Positions 11,251 through 22,545 of a stretch of 64,000 nt of DNA are shown one piece after another. The first letter of the stretch is position 1. The number at the start of each line of letters is the position of its first letter. The stretch is from Gari tellinella (Eukaryota > Mollusca > Bivalvia > Cardiida > Psammobiidae): assembly GCA_922989275.2 (NCBI GenBank), contig OV277856.1, positions 87,005,038-87,069,037 of the forward strand, in the 5' to 3' direction. The notes under the pieces are model-generated. The model saw only the letters and a program-made list of their open reading frames with translations, had not been told where the DNA came from and did no database searches. The position numbers were made by a program, and so were the translations under genes.

Positions 11251-11366
11251 TCTTCCAGATATAGAAACAAACACGTCTCATGGTGAAGATAAAATATCGT
11301 TAAAACATAGCTATAAATTTTACAAAGACGTAGGCGACACATGGTCACTCTTGACTGTAGGTAAAC
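11251..11366 (+). repeat. Dispersed repeat P1, copy 2
   Basis: CAGATATAGAAACAAACACG, AAATTTTACAAAGACGTAGG and CTGTAGGTAAAC follow the P1 order seen at 3893, 23465 and 30446. Confidence 0.5.
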
Positions 11367-11435
11367 AGGGCTGCCATAAGTCGATCTTGAAAATTCCTAA
11401 GATTTCAAAATTTTCTACTTTTCAAGCGTGATTAC

Positions 11436-11505
11436 TTAAAGCAAGTTGAAAATAAAGCAGAATGCGCCTTAAAGCGCAGTCTGTTTTACTTTCAGCCTGC
11501 TTTAA
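11436..11505. repeat. T4 core hairpin
   Basis: TTAAAGCAAGTTGAAAATAA and GCAGAATGCGC-CTTAAA-GCGCAGTCTG form a hairpin closing on CAGCCTGCTTTAA. The surrounding T4 ends are not clear. Confidence 0.55.
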
Positions 11506-11655
11506 GCTACTATTTACGAGGATATAAATCCGAAGATGTCGGATAAATAAAGTGAAATGGCAGCCCTGGGTAACACTTTACTTCATTATACCAGCTCATT
11601 CCTTAAGAATGATAACTACTCATGCCAAAATGTGTTGCAAACGTGTATTTGTTTA

Positions 11656-11906
11656 GACCGTTGAGAAGCCGTTATTATGTTTTCCGTTTTAACGAAATCA
11701 AACACAAATGCGATACAAATAAAATGTAGAATATAACAGGTTCGTGAAAAATCTGTCGATTCATCTCTTTCTAAATGGCAAAGGGATTGGAATCTGAATA
11801 GGCGCGAGGTAGCCTGGCGTCTGATATGGCTGCAAACTGTCAACAGTCGGTGGTAATGTTACCTTAAAAGCTTTAATTGGGAAAGAAGTATGTCTTCTCC
11901 ACTGTA
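11656..11906 (+). mobile_element. M1 element
   Basis: The left end has GAGAAGCCGTTATTATG and ACAAATGCGAT, and the right end GTCTTCTCCACTGTA is intact. The core is reduced to AGCCTGGCGTCTGATATGGC. Orientation follows the reference copy at 61562. Confidence 0.55.
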
Positions 11907-12624
11907 TACACCGTTTTGTTAAGCAATTGTTAAAAAGAAGGTGACGTGGTGATTTTAAGACAGGTAGCAAACTTAATACAGGATAAATAAATTTATCTTC
12001 GTATTGTATGTTTATACGTGGCTTACTGTATCGGACTGAACCATTTATGTTCAGTCAGGCGTTTTAATCCGGGTATTTACTCGTGCCTCTATGTATAGAG
12101 ATATAAGCTCATTCGACGGTTCGACAAGGTTACGGTTACTTCGTATTTGACATTTTCCCACCCACCCTCCCTATGTTATTTCTTTGCTAAAATAGTGTTT
12201 TATTTTGCAGACTGGTTTATGTTTGGTTGCCATAGTGAGTGAGTAATGAGATGGTTGTTTAACTTGATTGCAGTGTGTTTGGAACAGTGGACACAGACTT
12301 TTTGTCATGAAAGAGTATCTTTCATGCAGTGATAAGTTTTATGTTAGTGACATTTATTTAGCCATTAGTTCTTATATGGCTCTATTTTTTGTGTGTGTGG
12401 ATCCACTGTTATGTATGTGAGTTTATTTGATTAAGTAAAGTGACCTTGTCGACTCCGACTCCTACTTTTGAGTTTGTTTTTTGTTCAGTTTATAAACTGG
12501 AAAGGAGAAGATAAATGTTTTATGTTTGAACGAAGTAAACATAAAGTAAAACATAAAGATCCTCTTAAAAAGTGACTTATTATTAGAGATGTACATGTGT
12601 GTTTGTTTTAAAGCTATGTACGTT
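11907..12624. other. No recognisable feature; T/G-rich stretch
   Basis: Between about 12180 and 12440 the plus strand is rich in T and G runs. I see no terminal repeats, open frame or family match. Confidence 0.4.
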
Positions 12625-12853
12625 TTAACCTAGTTTATGCCCACGACCCCATACATGGGACATGGGCAAACAGTGTAGACTCTGATCAGACTCCGCATTA
12701 TGCGCCGTCTGATCAGAGTCTTCACTGTTTGCTGATAGGGATTTCAATACAAAACAAAATGAAAATGAAAATTTAAACCAGGCACCCCTTAGTTAAAAAT
12801 GGACTACTCCAATATATAAGCATGGAATAATCAACTGAGCACAAATGGGTTAA
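12625..12853 (-). mobile_element. T3 element, complete
   Basis: On the minus strand it starts TTAACCCATTTGTGC and ends in TTAA at 12625. The core CAGTGTAGACTCTGATCAGA pairs with TCTGATCAGAGTCTTCACTG. Its TTAA at 12850-12853 is also the first TTAA of the next element. Confidence 0.7.
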
Positions 12854-12925
12854 CCCTTTTACCACCATAGTCAATTTAAGAAGACTCTGCAAACATTTTG
12901 ATCCGAATTAAACTGTCCGTTTTAA
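12850..12925 (+). repeat. T1 element, left half
   Basis: TTAACCCTTTTACCACC then GCAAACATTTTGATCC is the T1 left end and first core arm. It stops near TTAA 12922, where another T1 copy begins. Confidence 0.55.
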
Positions 12926-13101
12926 CCCTTTCCCAGACAAAATATCGTCTGCTAATATTTGTCGTCTGCAGTTTTATGCAAAATTAAATTTATGAAGGTT
13001 TGACTAAAGAAATGTTGAAATGAGTGCTAAACAAGTTTGATCCTAGTCCTAGTTTTACGCGGCGTCTGATCTGGATCAAAATTTATGTGATTCCAACTTA
13101 A
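12922..13101 (-). mobile_element. T1 element
   Basis: TTAACCCTTTCCCAGAC is followed by two TCGTCTGC octamers (about 12945 and 12961) and GAGTGCTAAACAAG. Core remnants are GATCCTAGTCC and GCGGCGTCTGATCTGGATC. It ends at the TTAA shared with the next element. Confidence 0.6.
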
Positions 13102-13309
13102 CCCTTTCCTCCCTGAAGTCTCAAATGGACAATTCTTATTGTAGTCCATTTTTGACTATTAGAGTTGATTTTACTATATATATCAAAATGACAAACACTG
13201 TGGATCCCTCTGATCAGGGGCTACACTGTTTGCATAGGACAAGTGTACTCGTCACAGGTACACTGTTGCAAATGACGCATATATGCATGACTAGGGTTGA
13301 AAGAGTTAA
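13098..13309 (+). mobile_element. T2 element
   Basis: TTAACCCTTTCCTCCCTGAA to GGTTGAAAGAGTTAA, with the T2 flanks AATGGACAATTC and CATAGGACAAGTGTACTCG. The core is shortened to CACTGTGGATCCCTCTGATC and GGGGCTACACTG. Confidence 0.65.
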
Positions 13310-13433
13310 GTCATTTGACTTGTCATTTACATTATGTTTCAGGAACGAGGGTGTTCCTTATCTAAATAATAGGTTCGATCTGTACTTGTCTGGCGAAAGA
13401 AGTTTACACAGTGCGCTCTAATGTCTTAAATTG

Positions 13434-13608
13434 TCTTCCTGTTTGTCAAATATTGATCGTTTTCTAAGAAATATGTCTTAATTCCCCTCATTGCCTTGGT
13501 GCCATCTGCTTTTTTCTGCATCTTCCTATTTGTCAAATCTTGATCGTTTTCTAAGAAATATGTCTTAATTCCCCTCATTGCCTTGGTGCCATCTGCTTTA
13601 TTTCGCAT
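13434..13608. repeat. Tandem duplication, 87-bp unit x 2
   Basis: The unit from TCTTCCTGTTTGTCAAAT to CCATCTGCTTT is repeated once with only a few differences. Because 87 is a multiple of three, the minus strand reads as a 60-codon frame with a doubled 29-residue motif. This is an arithmetic accident, not evidence of coding. Confidence 0.8.
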
Positions 13609-13652
13609 ATTTCCTTTTGACGCAGGAAATATTGGCAGAACATGAGATTTAT

Positions 13653-13695
13653 ACAGTTCGGATTCTGACCAGCCATCGCGTTACATGATGTCAAT
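13653..13695 (+). repeat. T1 core fragment
   Basis: ACAGTTCGGATTCTGACCAG and CATCGCGTTACATGATG resemble one arm and the tip of a T1 core. Confidence 0.35.
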
Positions 13696-13776
13696 TTCTT
13701 TTAAATTGTAAGTTTTTTTTCTCATTTTTTTCTGTCATGTTAACATTACTATTAATTGGCTACATTTTCAAACGAT

Positions 13777-13982
13777 AAACCTTTACATTGTCATGCCGTA
13801 ATCTGTTTTAAATAAGTGTCATCTGCCTCTATTTCTTATTTAGGTAAAATGACTAAAATAACATTTTATAGAGTATCATACAGTTTTGATGCTGCCTGGA
13901 TGTCAAGTTACGTAGCGTCAGATCAGCATCAAAACTGTTTGTAAATAACGATAGTACTCGACGTGAGGCAATGTGGGGTTTA
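13777..13982 (-). mobile_element. T1 element with a covarying core
   Basis: The T1 right end (CCTTTACATTGTCATG, GTCATCTGCC) and left end (AGTACTCGACGTGAGGCAAT) flank a core with CAGTTTTGATGCTG on one side and its exact complement CAGCATCAAAACTG on the other. The T1 consensus has GGATCCTG there, so both arms changed together. Confidence 0.65.
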
Positions 13983-15044
13983 ATATCAGTTTCAGATCTT
14001 CCAGGGTTTTGCTATTGGAATGATTTATTCGCCAGGTTCAACACCTGTAAAGTTAACTACCTCCAGATTGTCTCTCTCTGCCTGCTTAATGGTAAATGCC
14101 TTCGGTCAACACATCTATAACAAAATAAACATTTTCCGGATTTGCATCAGTTCTGACGTCAAGGTTTCTTTCAACTATCTATACATCAATTAACTGTGTA
14201 AAATGCACATTCCTGTTAACGTAGATATAAACTTTGTTTATTTTCAACCTACATGTAACTTGATAAATAAAACTGAATGAAAATCTGAAAATGAAATTAT
14301 TTATAAAATTGCTTAGCATACTTTTATGGTTTTAGAAAATAATCATTAATAGAAACATGTTGGGCTAGATATAGTTGAATTTGTCTTTTGACTGGTAGCA
14401 GCCCGAAAGCTATGTTGGACAGTAAAAAGGTAAAGAATAAAGTTGTAGTCTACTTTCAGCCTGAATGACCGTTCAACCGACTGTACATTCGCTCCCATGA
14501 TCATTGAACCATATTCTGCTGAAATAGTTGTGTGCTGTAATTTCAACTAGCATCCTGTTTTCAAAGCTAGAAACGACCACTACTAACACATGGAGCGTAG
14601 TGTGTTGGCCCGGTCTAATTTCGCCCTATATAATCTATAGTAAAATGCCTAACTTTCAGAGCCAACAATGCCATTTTGGTGGAAATTACCACAAAATAAC
14701 CAGTTTTCATGCAAAACAATTCAAGCTCACACACAGACAACACTAAACAGTGCAAATCTTTGAAATTGTATTTTTCAAGGTACCACTTCTAAGACCCGTA
14801 AGTGGTTCCTGACTAGTCCGACACCGTAGGCAGACGCAGTACCGGTACAGACCCTTCACAGGAACCAATTACCCCCCCCCCCCCCCCCTGGGTGGGGAAG
14901 AGCAATTCGCGGTGCATATCTTACTCAACATCGACATAAATTACGTCATGCGCAAGCATCGTCATGGATCAGTATGCCAGATGTCGGAGGTGCGAGATAG
15001 TAAAATGTAGGTGTTTCGAACAACAATGACTTTTGAATACTATT
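13983..15044. other. No gene; one homopolymer
   Basis: A run of 17 C occupies 14872-14888, where length may be mis-sequenced. Otherwise I see nothing assignable. Confidence 0.5.
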
Positions 15045-15180
15045 TTTGATACTGCCAGGTTAAACGTCTGATCAGACGCCAGGTTAACCGGCTTCTGATC
15101 TGGCTCCAAACTATTTGAAATATAGAAACTGTGATGTAACACAAACGTGTTTATTCGAAAATAATTACACACTCTAAGAG
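15045..15180 (+). repeat. M1 element, core and right part
   Basis: GATCAGACGCCAGGTTAACC and TCTGATCTGGCTCCAAACTA are an M1 core. It is followed by CAAACGTGTTTATTCG, the M1 right flank. Both ends are truncated. Confidence 0.5.
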
Positions 15181-15313
15181 GTATAGTATTACCATGCCAA
15201 TTATTTGAAATATTATATCGATGACCTCAAACCAATTTACAAACAGTTAAAATTCTACTCCCGTGGTAGATTTTCACAACACAGCATACCAATGGATGTG
15301 TTTTTAACAGTAT

Positions 15314-15487
15314 ACAGTTATTTCATGTGTGTTTGGCGAACAGTCAAAACTATTGGCCCGAGGTATCAGGGAAGACTTTCGAACTGTTGCCCGAGGCCTG
15401 AAAGGCCGAGGGCAACAGTTCGAAATGTCTTCCCTGATAACGAGGGACAATAGTTTTGACTGTTCCCCTAACACATGAAATAACTGT
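15314..15487. mobile_element. Long hairpin element
   Basis: The arms run from CAGTTATTTCATGTGT to ACACATGAAATAACTG. CAGTCAAAACTATTG and TTCGAACTGTTGCCC pair across AGGCCTGAAAGGCC. About 80 bp per arm with few mismatches and a small loop; no open frame. A related short palindrome on AATAGTTAAAACTATT lies at 17265. Confidence 0.75.
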
Positions 15488-15880
15488 TTTATTACCTAAT
15501 ACATGTACTTTTTATAGGGGTAACTAGATTTGTGTACTCAGCGCAAGAGTTTTCAGTGACATGATGTCAATTTCAAGTGTCAACTTTTAGGGTCAATTGA
15601 GTAAAACTTTGTCAGATTATGTATTTTTTCTTTCTTATATTGGATCTAGACTGGAAATAAATTCGTTACACGGCATTCGGACAGGGTGTCGAAATACCGT
15701 CTAACTAATAATATACATTTTGAGTTTTTGACAGACGTCTGATGACTGATCAGCGTCGTCTTGTAAGCGCTTGCATGTTTACATCAGCACATTATTGTAA
15801 TGTTCGGGTCCGTGTTATGTTCGGTATAAAGGATAGCGACGAAACTTGATGTGTATTATGAACTCGTCTCATTGATTATA

Positions 15881-17079
15881 TACTCACGGAATTTAAAAAC
15901 TGTGCATTGGGAATAGCATTATAAATAATATAAATAATAAATCAGATATAAATTGACCGTGTTATAGTGTTAATTTAAACATCGATCTAACAGTTCATAA
16001 GAGTAGTTAATGTGTGATGTCAATCAGTATTGTACTGCCAAGCGTTTTTGTCATTAGGGGTCAAAACCCATGTCACACAATTAATAACGCATGTGTCCTC
16101 CACTTGCATCAAAGGAAGCACGGCACCAGCGTCGAGTAGACCTCCCCAACGCTGCGAAAAACTGCTAATGAATGATATTCCTTACCATGACTAAACAATC
16201 AGCCAACTGTTCCAACGTCAAAGGCTGGTTCGATAAACTTCGCAAACGACGCCCAATCTCATCCTAAACGTGCCTAGTTAGCGTGAGATCGGATATGACT
16301 GCGGGCCAGTCAATGACCTGATTGACCTCGATGTTTTCGTTCTGTATGAAGGCCGTGACAACGTACGCTGGCAACGTGTTGGTGAGCGCTGCCATGCTTT
16401 AAGACAATATGGCGAGTTTGAAGTCAGAACGGGACGTTCAGTAGGACGACACCGACGGATTCAAAATTAGCGTATTTTTTTCAGCACTGTCCTTCGGCCG
16501 ATTAGACGAACCCCTCGAATGTTTCTAGCCGTAAATTTTGAAGATTGAAAACGACCACGCACATGTGTAACAGAAAAATACGTATATTGTCGACGTTACG
16601 TTAATAGCGATATCCTTGGTCCAGGTTCTCGCGAACATTGCCAATGTGTCGATACGTCTCCATAATGACAACATGATGTTAAGATGAAGACCAAATCGGT
16701 CTGCGACATCATTTTTTTTTCATTCCAACCTCTAATATGCTAACTGAACGTAAACGCGCATTTTCAGACAGTCGTGGCATAGCCGTCGTGGTTGATAAAA
16801 CAAATCTAACTTGTTTTCCCGATCATTTACTGCCAAAACAACCAGTGTACATTGAAAACGTGTTGCTTGTACTGTACAAATGAGTATTCTGACCAATTTA
16901 TGCAAATATAGACAAACGTTTTTTGACACGCAAAATTAACGTAAATTTCACGAAAATGGGTAACCAATACCTTAAACACACTGTAATCAGCTGTACAAAC
17001 CGTTTTTACGTGAGCTTATTGAAAACGTTTACATTTGAAATAAATTTTAACCATGCACAGTTTTTAAATTCCGTGAGTA
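15881..17079 (-). mobile_element. Tc1-like DNA transposon, 1.2 kb, decayed inside
   Basis: The terminal repeats are 27 bp and identical (outer bases TACTCACGGAATTTAAAA; inner base at 15907 and its partner at 17053). TA flanks both sides (15879-15880 and 17080-17081), the target duplication expected of Tc1/mariner elements. The interior encodes a broken transposase on the minus strand. At 1199 bp it is shorter than full-length Tc1-like elements (about 1.3-1.7 kb), fitting an internal deletion. Confidence 0.85.
16081..16780 (-). pseudogene. Tc1-like transposase, broken
   Basis: The start ATG (16780) opens MPRLSENARLRSVSMLEVG, the N-terminal helix-turn-helix region with VADRFGLHLN and LWRR. The end reads IDWPAVISDLTLTRHV, stop, DEIGRR ... 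DASGGHMRY, stop at 16081, the usual C-terminus of this family. About 100 of roughly 340 residues are missing from the middle, with frameshifts and at least two in-frame stops. In the usual SPDL-x-PIE motif the catalytic glutamate is replaced by arginine. It cannot make active transposase. Confidence 0.85.
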
Positions 17080-17264
17080 TAGTATTGCTATAAATAATGA
17101 TAAAGCATAAAATAAAGTATTAATCCTCCAGACACCGATCAATGATAATTATTCAATACTGTTTCATTACAGTACGGCAATTCCGGGTACGGGGAAACTT
17201 CTCAATGACACTGATTTTAGAACTTCTACGCATCTTTATCGCGCATGGAAACAGTTCGTCCTAG

Positions 17265-17289
17265 AGGGCAATAGTTAAAACTATTGCCC
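17265..17289. repeat. Short palindrome
   Basis: GGGCAATAGTT-AA-AACTATTGCCC is perfect and echoes bases in the hairpin at 15314-15487. It is possibly a remnant of a related element. Confidence 0.4.
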
Positions 17290-17466
17290 CCGGATTAGGC
17301 AACGTCAGAACAACACAGTAAAACAGTCAAAAATAACGAATTTCAAGTTATATAGAGCATTAGGTAATAATTACTGTTATTCTTTGAAAATTCTTTTTTT
17401 TAAACAGTAGCCACTAGCCAGTTTCCCTGTAAAACGAGAGCAATGAAAGAAGACAATGATCACTAC

Positions 17467-17676
17467 TACAGTAAAACCTCGCTATTACGACCACTAAAAC
17501 GAAGGCTAATTGATTGTATAATAGAGAGGTGGCAGCTCAAAGCAAGGTGACAATGAAACAGAAAGCTCCTAAAGGAGCTTTCTGATTCACTGTCACCTTG
17601 CTTTAAGCGGTCACCTATCGTAAACACCCTAATAAATAACAAATTTTAGTGGTCGCAATAGCGAGGTTTTACTGTA
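17467..17676. mobile_element. M2 MITE, pogo/Tigger-like, intact
   Basis: The ends CAGTAAAACCTCGCTATT and its complement are flanked by TA on both sides. Inside is a long palindrome, AAGCAAGGTGACAATGAAAC..AAAGCTCC-TAAA-GGAGCTTT. CAG-starting ends with ACCTCG and TA duplications are typical of pogo/Tigger elements. There is no coding capacity. Copies lie at 27230 and 42777. Confidence 0.85.
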
Positions 17677-17815
17677 TTGAACAAATAATGGTATGGTGTG
17701 ATAGTCTCTAATAGTAAAGACATTATTTCCCATACTTTATACGATACAGCTGCACCATGATTACAACCTTTCTAAATAAATCTCAGTATCGTGAAGTATA
17801 ACAACTTTACATGTC

Positions 17816-17945
17816 TTAACCTTCACAAATGTGTACCAAAGACAGGTACACTTGCATTATCCAAAAGTGAAGCTCTAGACCACAAACCATGCAGAGGCTT
17901 CCTGATCAGGGTGTATCATAAAAACACTAAATAGTTAAAAAGGGT
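17816..17945 (-). repeat. T2 element, decayed
   Basis: TTAACCTTCACAAATG, GGTACACTTGCATTATCC, TCCTGATCAGGGTGTATC and CACTAAATAGTTAAAA follow T2 order. The right end is not identified. Confidence 0.4.
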
Positions 17946-18142
17946 TTTGTCAGTTGTTACAGTATCTTGTTACACTAGTTTTCACACACTGGCTTGTATA
18001 TTTCACATATTTCTATGATAAACAAGTATGTATTAGTTATAAGAATATAAAAATATAAACAGTGTTTCCCTGCATTACTTAATCTGATAATTTTTAACAA
18101 TCTTGACTGTATCATACAAAGTTAATAATTGCAATATCCTAG

Positions 18143-18400
18143 GCAGCAATAATGTTCGGCTGACATGCCACGTAAGGCCTGCGCTATACACTATTATTAC
18201 GTTTTTCAGGGACGGCATTTTGGCTATATATAACACACACTAACAAGGTAAAGAATATTAGAACAGAGACAATTCCCTATTTTCTTAATGTCAGGGGTTG
18301 AAATGCCAAATTACAGGGACATAACAATTTATCAGTGTGTATGAACCACTTTCGGGACTCGAGAGAGGACATCTCAGAGAGTTTGAAATTTTAACGATAA
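18143..18400 (+). repeat. Dispersed repeat H1, copy 1
   Basis: GCAGCAATAATG, ATTACGTTTTTCAGGGACGG, TAATGTCAGGGGTTGAAATG and ACATAACAATTTATCAGTG occur in the same order at 26335, 31974 and 39066. No inverted ends and no conserved open frame; class unknown. Confidence 0.55.
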
Positions 18401-18511
18401 CAACAGAGACACGCACCACAAACTACATTAACATTCTTTGCACACGATATAATATATTACATAAAACGCACCCAATATGAACTCCATCATTCTAACTATA
18501 ACATTAATTAA

Positions 18512-19995
18512 AACAAGAGGCCAAGAGGCCCACAATTCGCTCACCGGAGGACATTGTACCATAGAAGCTGACTGGGCAAGACAACATTTTGATAAATCTA
18601 TGAACCTGGGGTCACAATTTGAACAATTGAGATAGAGGACCACAGTGAAAAAGCCACATGTCAACTATTAATAATCTGGGCCTTACGGTTTAGGAGAAGA
18701 AAGTTTTTAAGGTTGTCCTACGAAAAACTGATAAGCCCTAGGTCGGGCAATTTTTGACCTTGAACAACCTTGGTAGAGGGCCACAAGGCAAAGCAATATA
18801 TATCAATTATTAAAGATCTGGGTCATACAGTTTCAGAGTAGAATATTTTTAAATGTTTTCCCATATAAGTCTATGTAACACTGATAAGCCCGGGGCAGGG
18901 CCATTTTGGACCAGAGGTTCATAATTTGAAACATCTTGGAAGAAAACCATAAGGTACAGCTACATGTCAACTATTAAGAATCTGGGCTTTACGATTTCAG
19001 AGAAGAAGGTTTTCAAAGTTTTTTTTCTATGAAAAACAGATGAGCCCAAGGCCAGGGCCATTTTTTAGTCGGGTTCATACCTGTAATTTGAACAATCTTG
19101 GTAGAAAACCACAAGAAAATCTATATGTCAAATAGTAAACATATGGGCCTTACACATCCGGAGAAGAAATGTTTTAAAGGTTTTCCTATAGAAGTCTTTG
19201 TAAAAGGGCGTGCCATTTTTTTGCCCGGGAGTTATAATTTGAATGATCTTGGTGGAGGACAACAATGCAAAGCTATGTTGCAAATTTTAATGCCCTGGGC
19301 CTGACAGATGCCGTGAAGAAGATTTTTTAAAGGTTTTCCTGTATAAGTCTATGTAAAAGTGATTTTTGACCCAGGAGTCATAATTTGAACAATATTGGTA
19401 AAGAACCATAGGCAAATCTTCAATGAAATGGAAAATACACTTACGATTTCAGAGAAGATGATTTTTAAAGGTTTTCCTAAGTAAAACCGGTAAGCCCATT
19501 GGGCGATGTAATTTTTGGCCCGGGTACATAATTTGAACAGACTTAGTGAAGGTTTACTACATGACGCTACAAAAGAAATTTGGTTGTTCTTGCACTTATG
19601 GTTTTTGACAAGAAGATCTTTAAAGCTTTTGACTTGGGTTGTAAATATTATGTAAATACGGAAAATAAAACACGCCCTCTGGTGGCCATGTGTTTTTTTT
19701 TTAAAAAATATTTTTGAACAAATTTGAAAGTATATATATTAGCTGACAAATATTTTGGTGAAAACCAAATTGAAATCGGACCAGTAGTTTCGGAGAAGAA
19801 AATGCTTCTAGATTTTGTGCACGGTTGCCATGGCAACAAGTAAAATTACCCACCCACTAATTTTCAATAAATTATCGTTTCCCCACCCCATTGATGCGTC
19901 TGATAGAGTTTGGTTGAATTTATGCTAATGGTTTCAGAGGACGAAGGGCGATCACAACAGCTCGTCCTGAGATTTCGGCTGAGATAAGCTAAAAA
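18512..19995 (+). mobile_element. Pearl-like element with a tandem core array
   Basis: It opens AAACAAGAGGCCAAGAGGCC..TCGCTCACC. The core has seven units carrying AATTTGAAC near 18621, 18762, 18928, 19090, 19241, 19387 and 19535, spaced 141-166 bp. It ends ..CGTCCTGAG..GAGATAAGCTAAAAAG. This design (unique head, ~160-bp core repeats, unique tail ending CTAAAAA) recalls bivalve 'pearl' elements, considered non-autonomous Helitron relatives, and the BIV160 satellite. The assignment is from memory of structure and length. Confidence 0.6.
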
Positions 19996-21297
19996 GAAGG
20001 AAATTTTCCTCAGAAAAAAGCATACTCGTGTCAAATAGATCCGAAAAGAATACTAGAGTGCAGTCCTTGATTAAACAACTCCTTTAGAAACTGCCTGATC
20101 TAAGTTAACACTATTTTCATTCAAGCACCAAAAATTATATGCTTTAACAAGCAGAAAAGTTTATTATCATTTGTAATGAATTTGATTGTGATACATTGGA
20201 CATACTTTCTTCGACCGACTTTCTTCAACATGGACAAGCCTATATTTCAACATAGAATGTTAAAAGGTTTTTAAAAAGTCTGTGGCTCAAGCGATCGGAT
20301 ACTTCATCAGATATCAAGCTGAGTTACCTGATGTCTCAACTGGCTCCAAGTTATTCGTAAAAGTCACCAATGTCTAAAGCTCAGTTTGTTTAACTAGATA
20401 CATAAAGGCTTAATTGCTATAAATATAAGTTTAGCAATGGTGATAGTGTAAGAACATCTTCACAATGAAGAAAGCGTTAATGCCGTCGATGATGACGTCG
20501 ATGTCATCTTTTCTGCTACATTTTTCATACTATCCGATGTGCTTAAATGTCTGAATAAAACTACTTTTCATATCGCTGAAACCCCAAATTGATATAGACA
20601 ATTTAGATAATGGTCATTGTTAAAATGGAATAAAAACCAACACCGAATTTCATCTTATTTGTCACTGCTAGCAGTTTTATCATGGAACGGCCCATATGAA
20701 TAGTGAGTGGAAGAGTAACTAAGGAGCTACGTATTGTTTGAAACACTAGCAATTGTATACTATAACATAGGTGCTTTATAGTGTAGCAGTAAAATTAAAT
20801 ATAATACAAACATTTAATTCTGATCCAATGGATTGAGTAAATGCTGCTACATTATCATGTTTTTTGTGCTAGGGCTTAGTCAGTATTAACGTTTATTAGA
20901 GTAGACCAGTCCTAAACCCGGCCAAAATCCTTAACTATATAATTTAATGTCTTCAAAATAGATGTTGCTACTATAAAATTTACATTTCTAACATGATCAA
21001 TGGGAAGTAACTAGTACTAACACTTTTCTTGTTCAATATTACCTCACCTTGTTACGTTGCACGGGTCACTTTTGGTCAAACATGCAAACAAAGACTTCGC
21101 CATTTTTGTTTATGAACCATATCATTGGAATAGTTTTATCATTTATTCAGTTCTAGATCTTTTGATGCTTTGATTCTGCCAAGCATTTATTTGTGATCGG
21201 GTCCATAAAGATTCTAACAGAATGCCCCGTTACATTTTTATAGAAGTGTACATGAGCAGTTACAGTCAATCAGCTCCTGATAGCACAACTCACTTTA
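19996..21297. other. No recognisable feature
   Basis: About 1.3 kb of AT-rich sequence without a recognisable gene, long hairpin or family member. Confidence 0.45.
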
Positions 21298-21536
21298 TAG
21301 TTCACCCAGACACTTCAAATGAACAATTCAACTTTCCCATTTAGTTTTTGTCCATATTTGAATATTTAGGATCGGGTTGACAATATTTTGTGGAATTGAA
21401 TAACAGTGCAGACCCTGACCGGAGGGCTGATTTAGGAACCCCTTGAATTTGGTATACATTGTTTGCTTATGACAAATGTTCTATTTACACACTTTAAATT
21501 ACGAATACATTCGTCACTAGGGTTACAATGAGTTAA
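21298..21536 (+). mobile_element. T2 element
   Basis: The left end is degraded, but ACTTCAAATGAACAATTC, AACAGTGCAGACCCTGACCG and GGAGGGCTGATTTAGGAACC, then TATGACAAATGTTC and CTAGGGTTACAATGAGTTAA follow T2 order to a clean TTAA end. Confidence 0.6.
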
Positions 21537-21923
21537 CCCGTATCATGCTAACCAATCATTTGCTTTTAAAATGCGACTTGAAATACCTAATTATCAATTT
21601 AAATGACTAAAACTATTAAGTTCTATGTGTTTAGATTTTAAATCTAATGTCTAATCTGCTTCTAAATTGTATAAATATGTTAGCATAGCCATGTTTGGGA
21701 TAATATGCACAAAAAATCATACGTATGTGCCATAGAACATGATTTCTTAAAAATTGGTAACATTTCGAAGTTTATCATCGTTTGAATGCATATGACTTCA
21801 AAGGTTTTCAAACGTTTTACTGGTTGGACATTTCTTTTACAAATTCCACACATGTGTAGTAAATGTATGTTTATCTCTTTACGTTTTGAATGTTCATGGT
21901 TTATACATAAACAGCGCCCTTTA

Positions 21924-22140
21924 GATAACCCTTTACTCCATAGATACGTCATTTGATGCATTTAATTAATTTCTCCACTGGAACAAAAGTTTAAACATAC
22001 ATGAAAAAATAGTTCATATCATAGCAGATGCTTGTTTAAAATACGCTAATAAAAGCTTAATGCGCATTCCGATTCACTTACAACCTGCTTTAAGTATTAA
22101 ACTGTCTTCAAACCGAGGAAACAGGCTATTGGGTAAAGAG
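21924..22140 (+). mobile_element. T4 element, decayed
   Basis: TAACCCTTTACTCCATAGAT starts the copy. The core is half lost (AAAGCTTAATGCGCATTCCG, CAACCTGCTTTAAG), and the end is GGCTATTGGGTAAAG. Confidence 0.55.
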
Positions 22141-22370
22141 TATTGAAAGTCAATAGCGCTATATACTTAAACTACTAATGCGATAAATATGAACTGTTTG
22201 AGTACGGGTATGTAAAATAATAAATATGCAAAATCAAACTTTGAGTATCAACGTTTTTTCACTTTTTCCAATTGTAGTTCTGGTACAAGTACAACCTAAG
22301 TTATCGTCAGCACACTTAACACCATTTGTGTACTTGCAAAGATAGAAGAATGCATGACAAATCGGATTTC

Positions 22371-22545
22371 TCAGACAAACCCAATCAGATTCATATGCAT
22401 GATGTAACCACTCCGTGATTCGAGAATATTTGTCTTGATAAACGGACAGGGCTACGTCAAAGCCTAGACAATCTTTGTGAAAACAAGATATATTGACCAG
22501 CATAAGTTCGTGCAGGCCATCCACACGTCAGACACAATAGTGAGA
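22371..22545 (+). repeat. Dispersed repeat Q1, copy 1
   Basis: TATGCATGATGTAACCACTC, CCGTGATTCGAG, AACGGACAGGGCTACG and ATATATTGACCAGCATAAG match copies at 28160, 29320 and 33680. No function is visible. Confidence 0.5.

Noticed and set aside
12160..12480. T/G-rich stretch as an LTR
   Set aside because: No terminal TG..CA pair, target duplication or second copy was found.
13426..13608. Open frame with a repeated 29-residue motif
   Set aside because: It results from an 87-bp tandem duplication whose length is divisible by three. No domain is recognised.
14872..14888. Poly-C run as a functional site
   Set aside because: A lone homopolymer with no associated structure; its length is prone to sequencing error.
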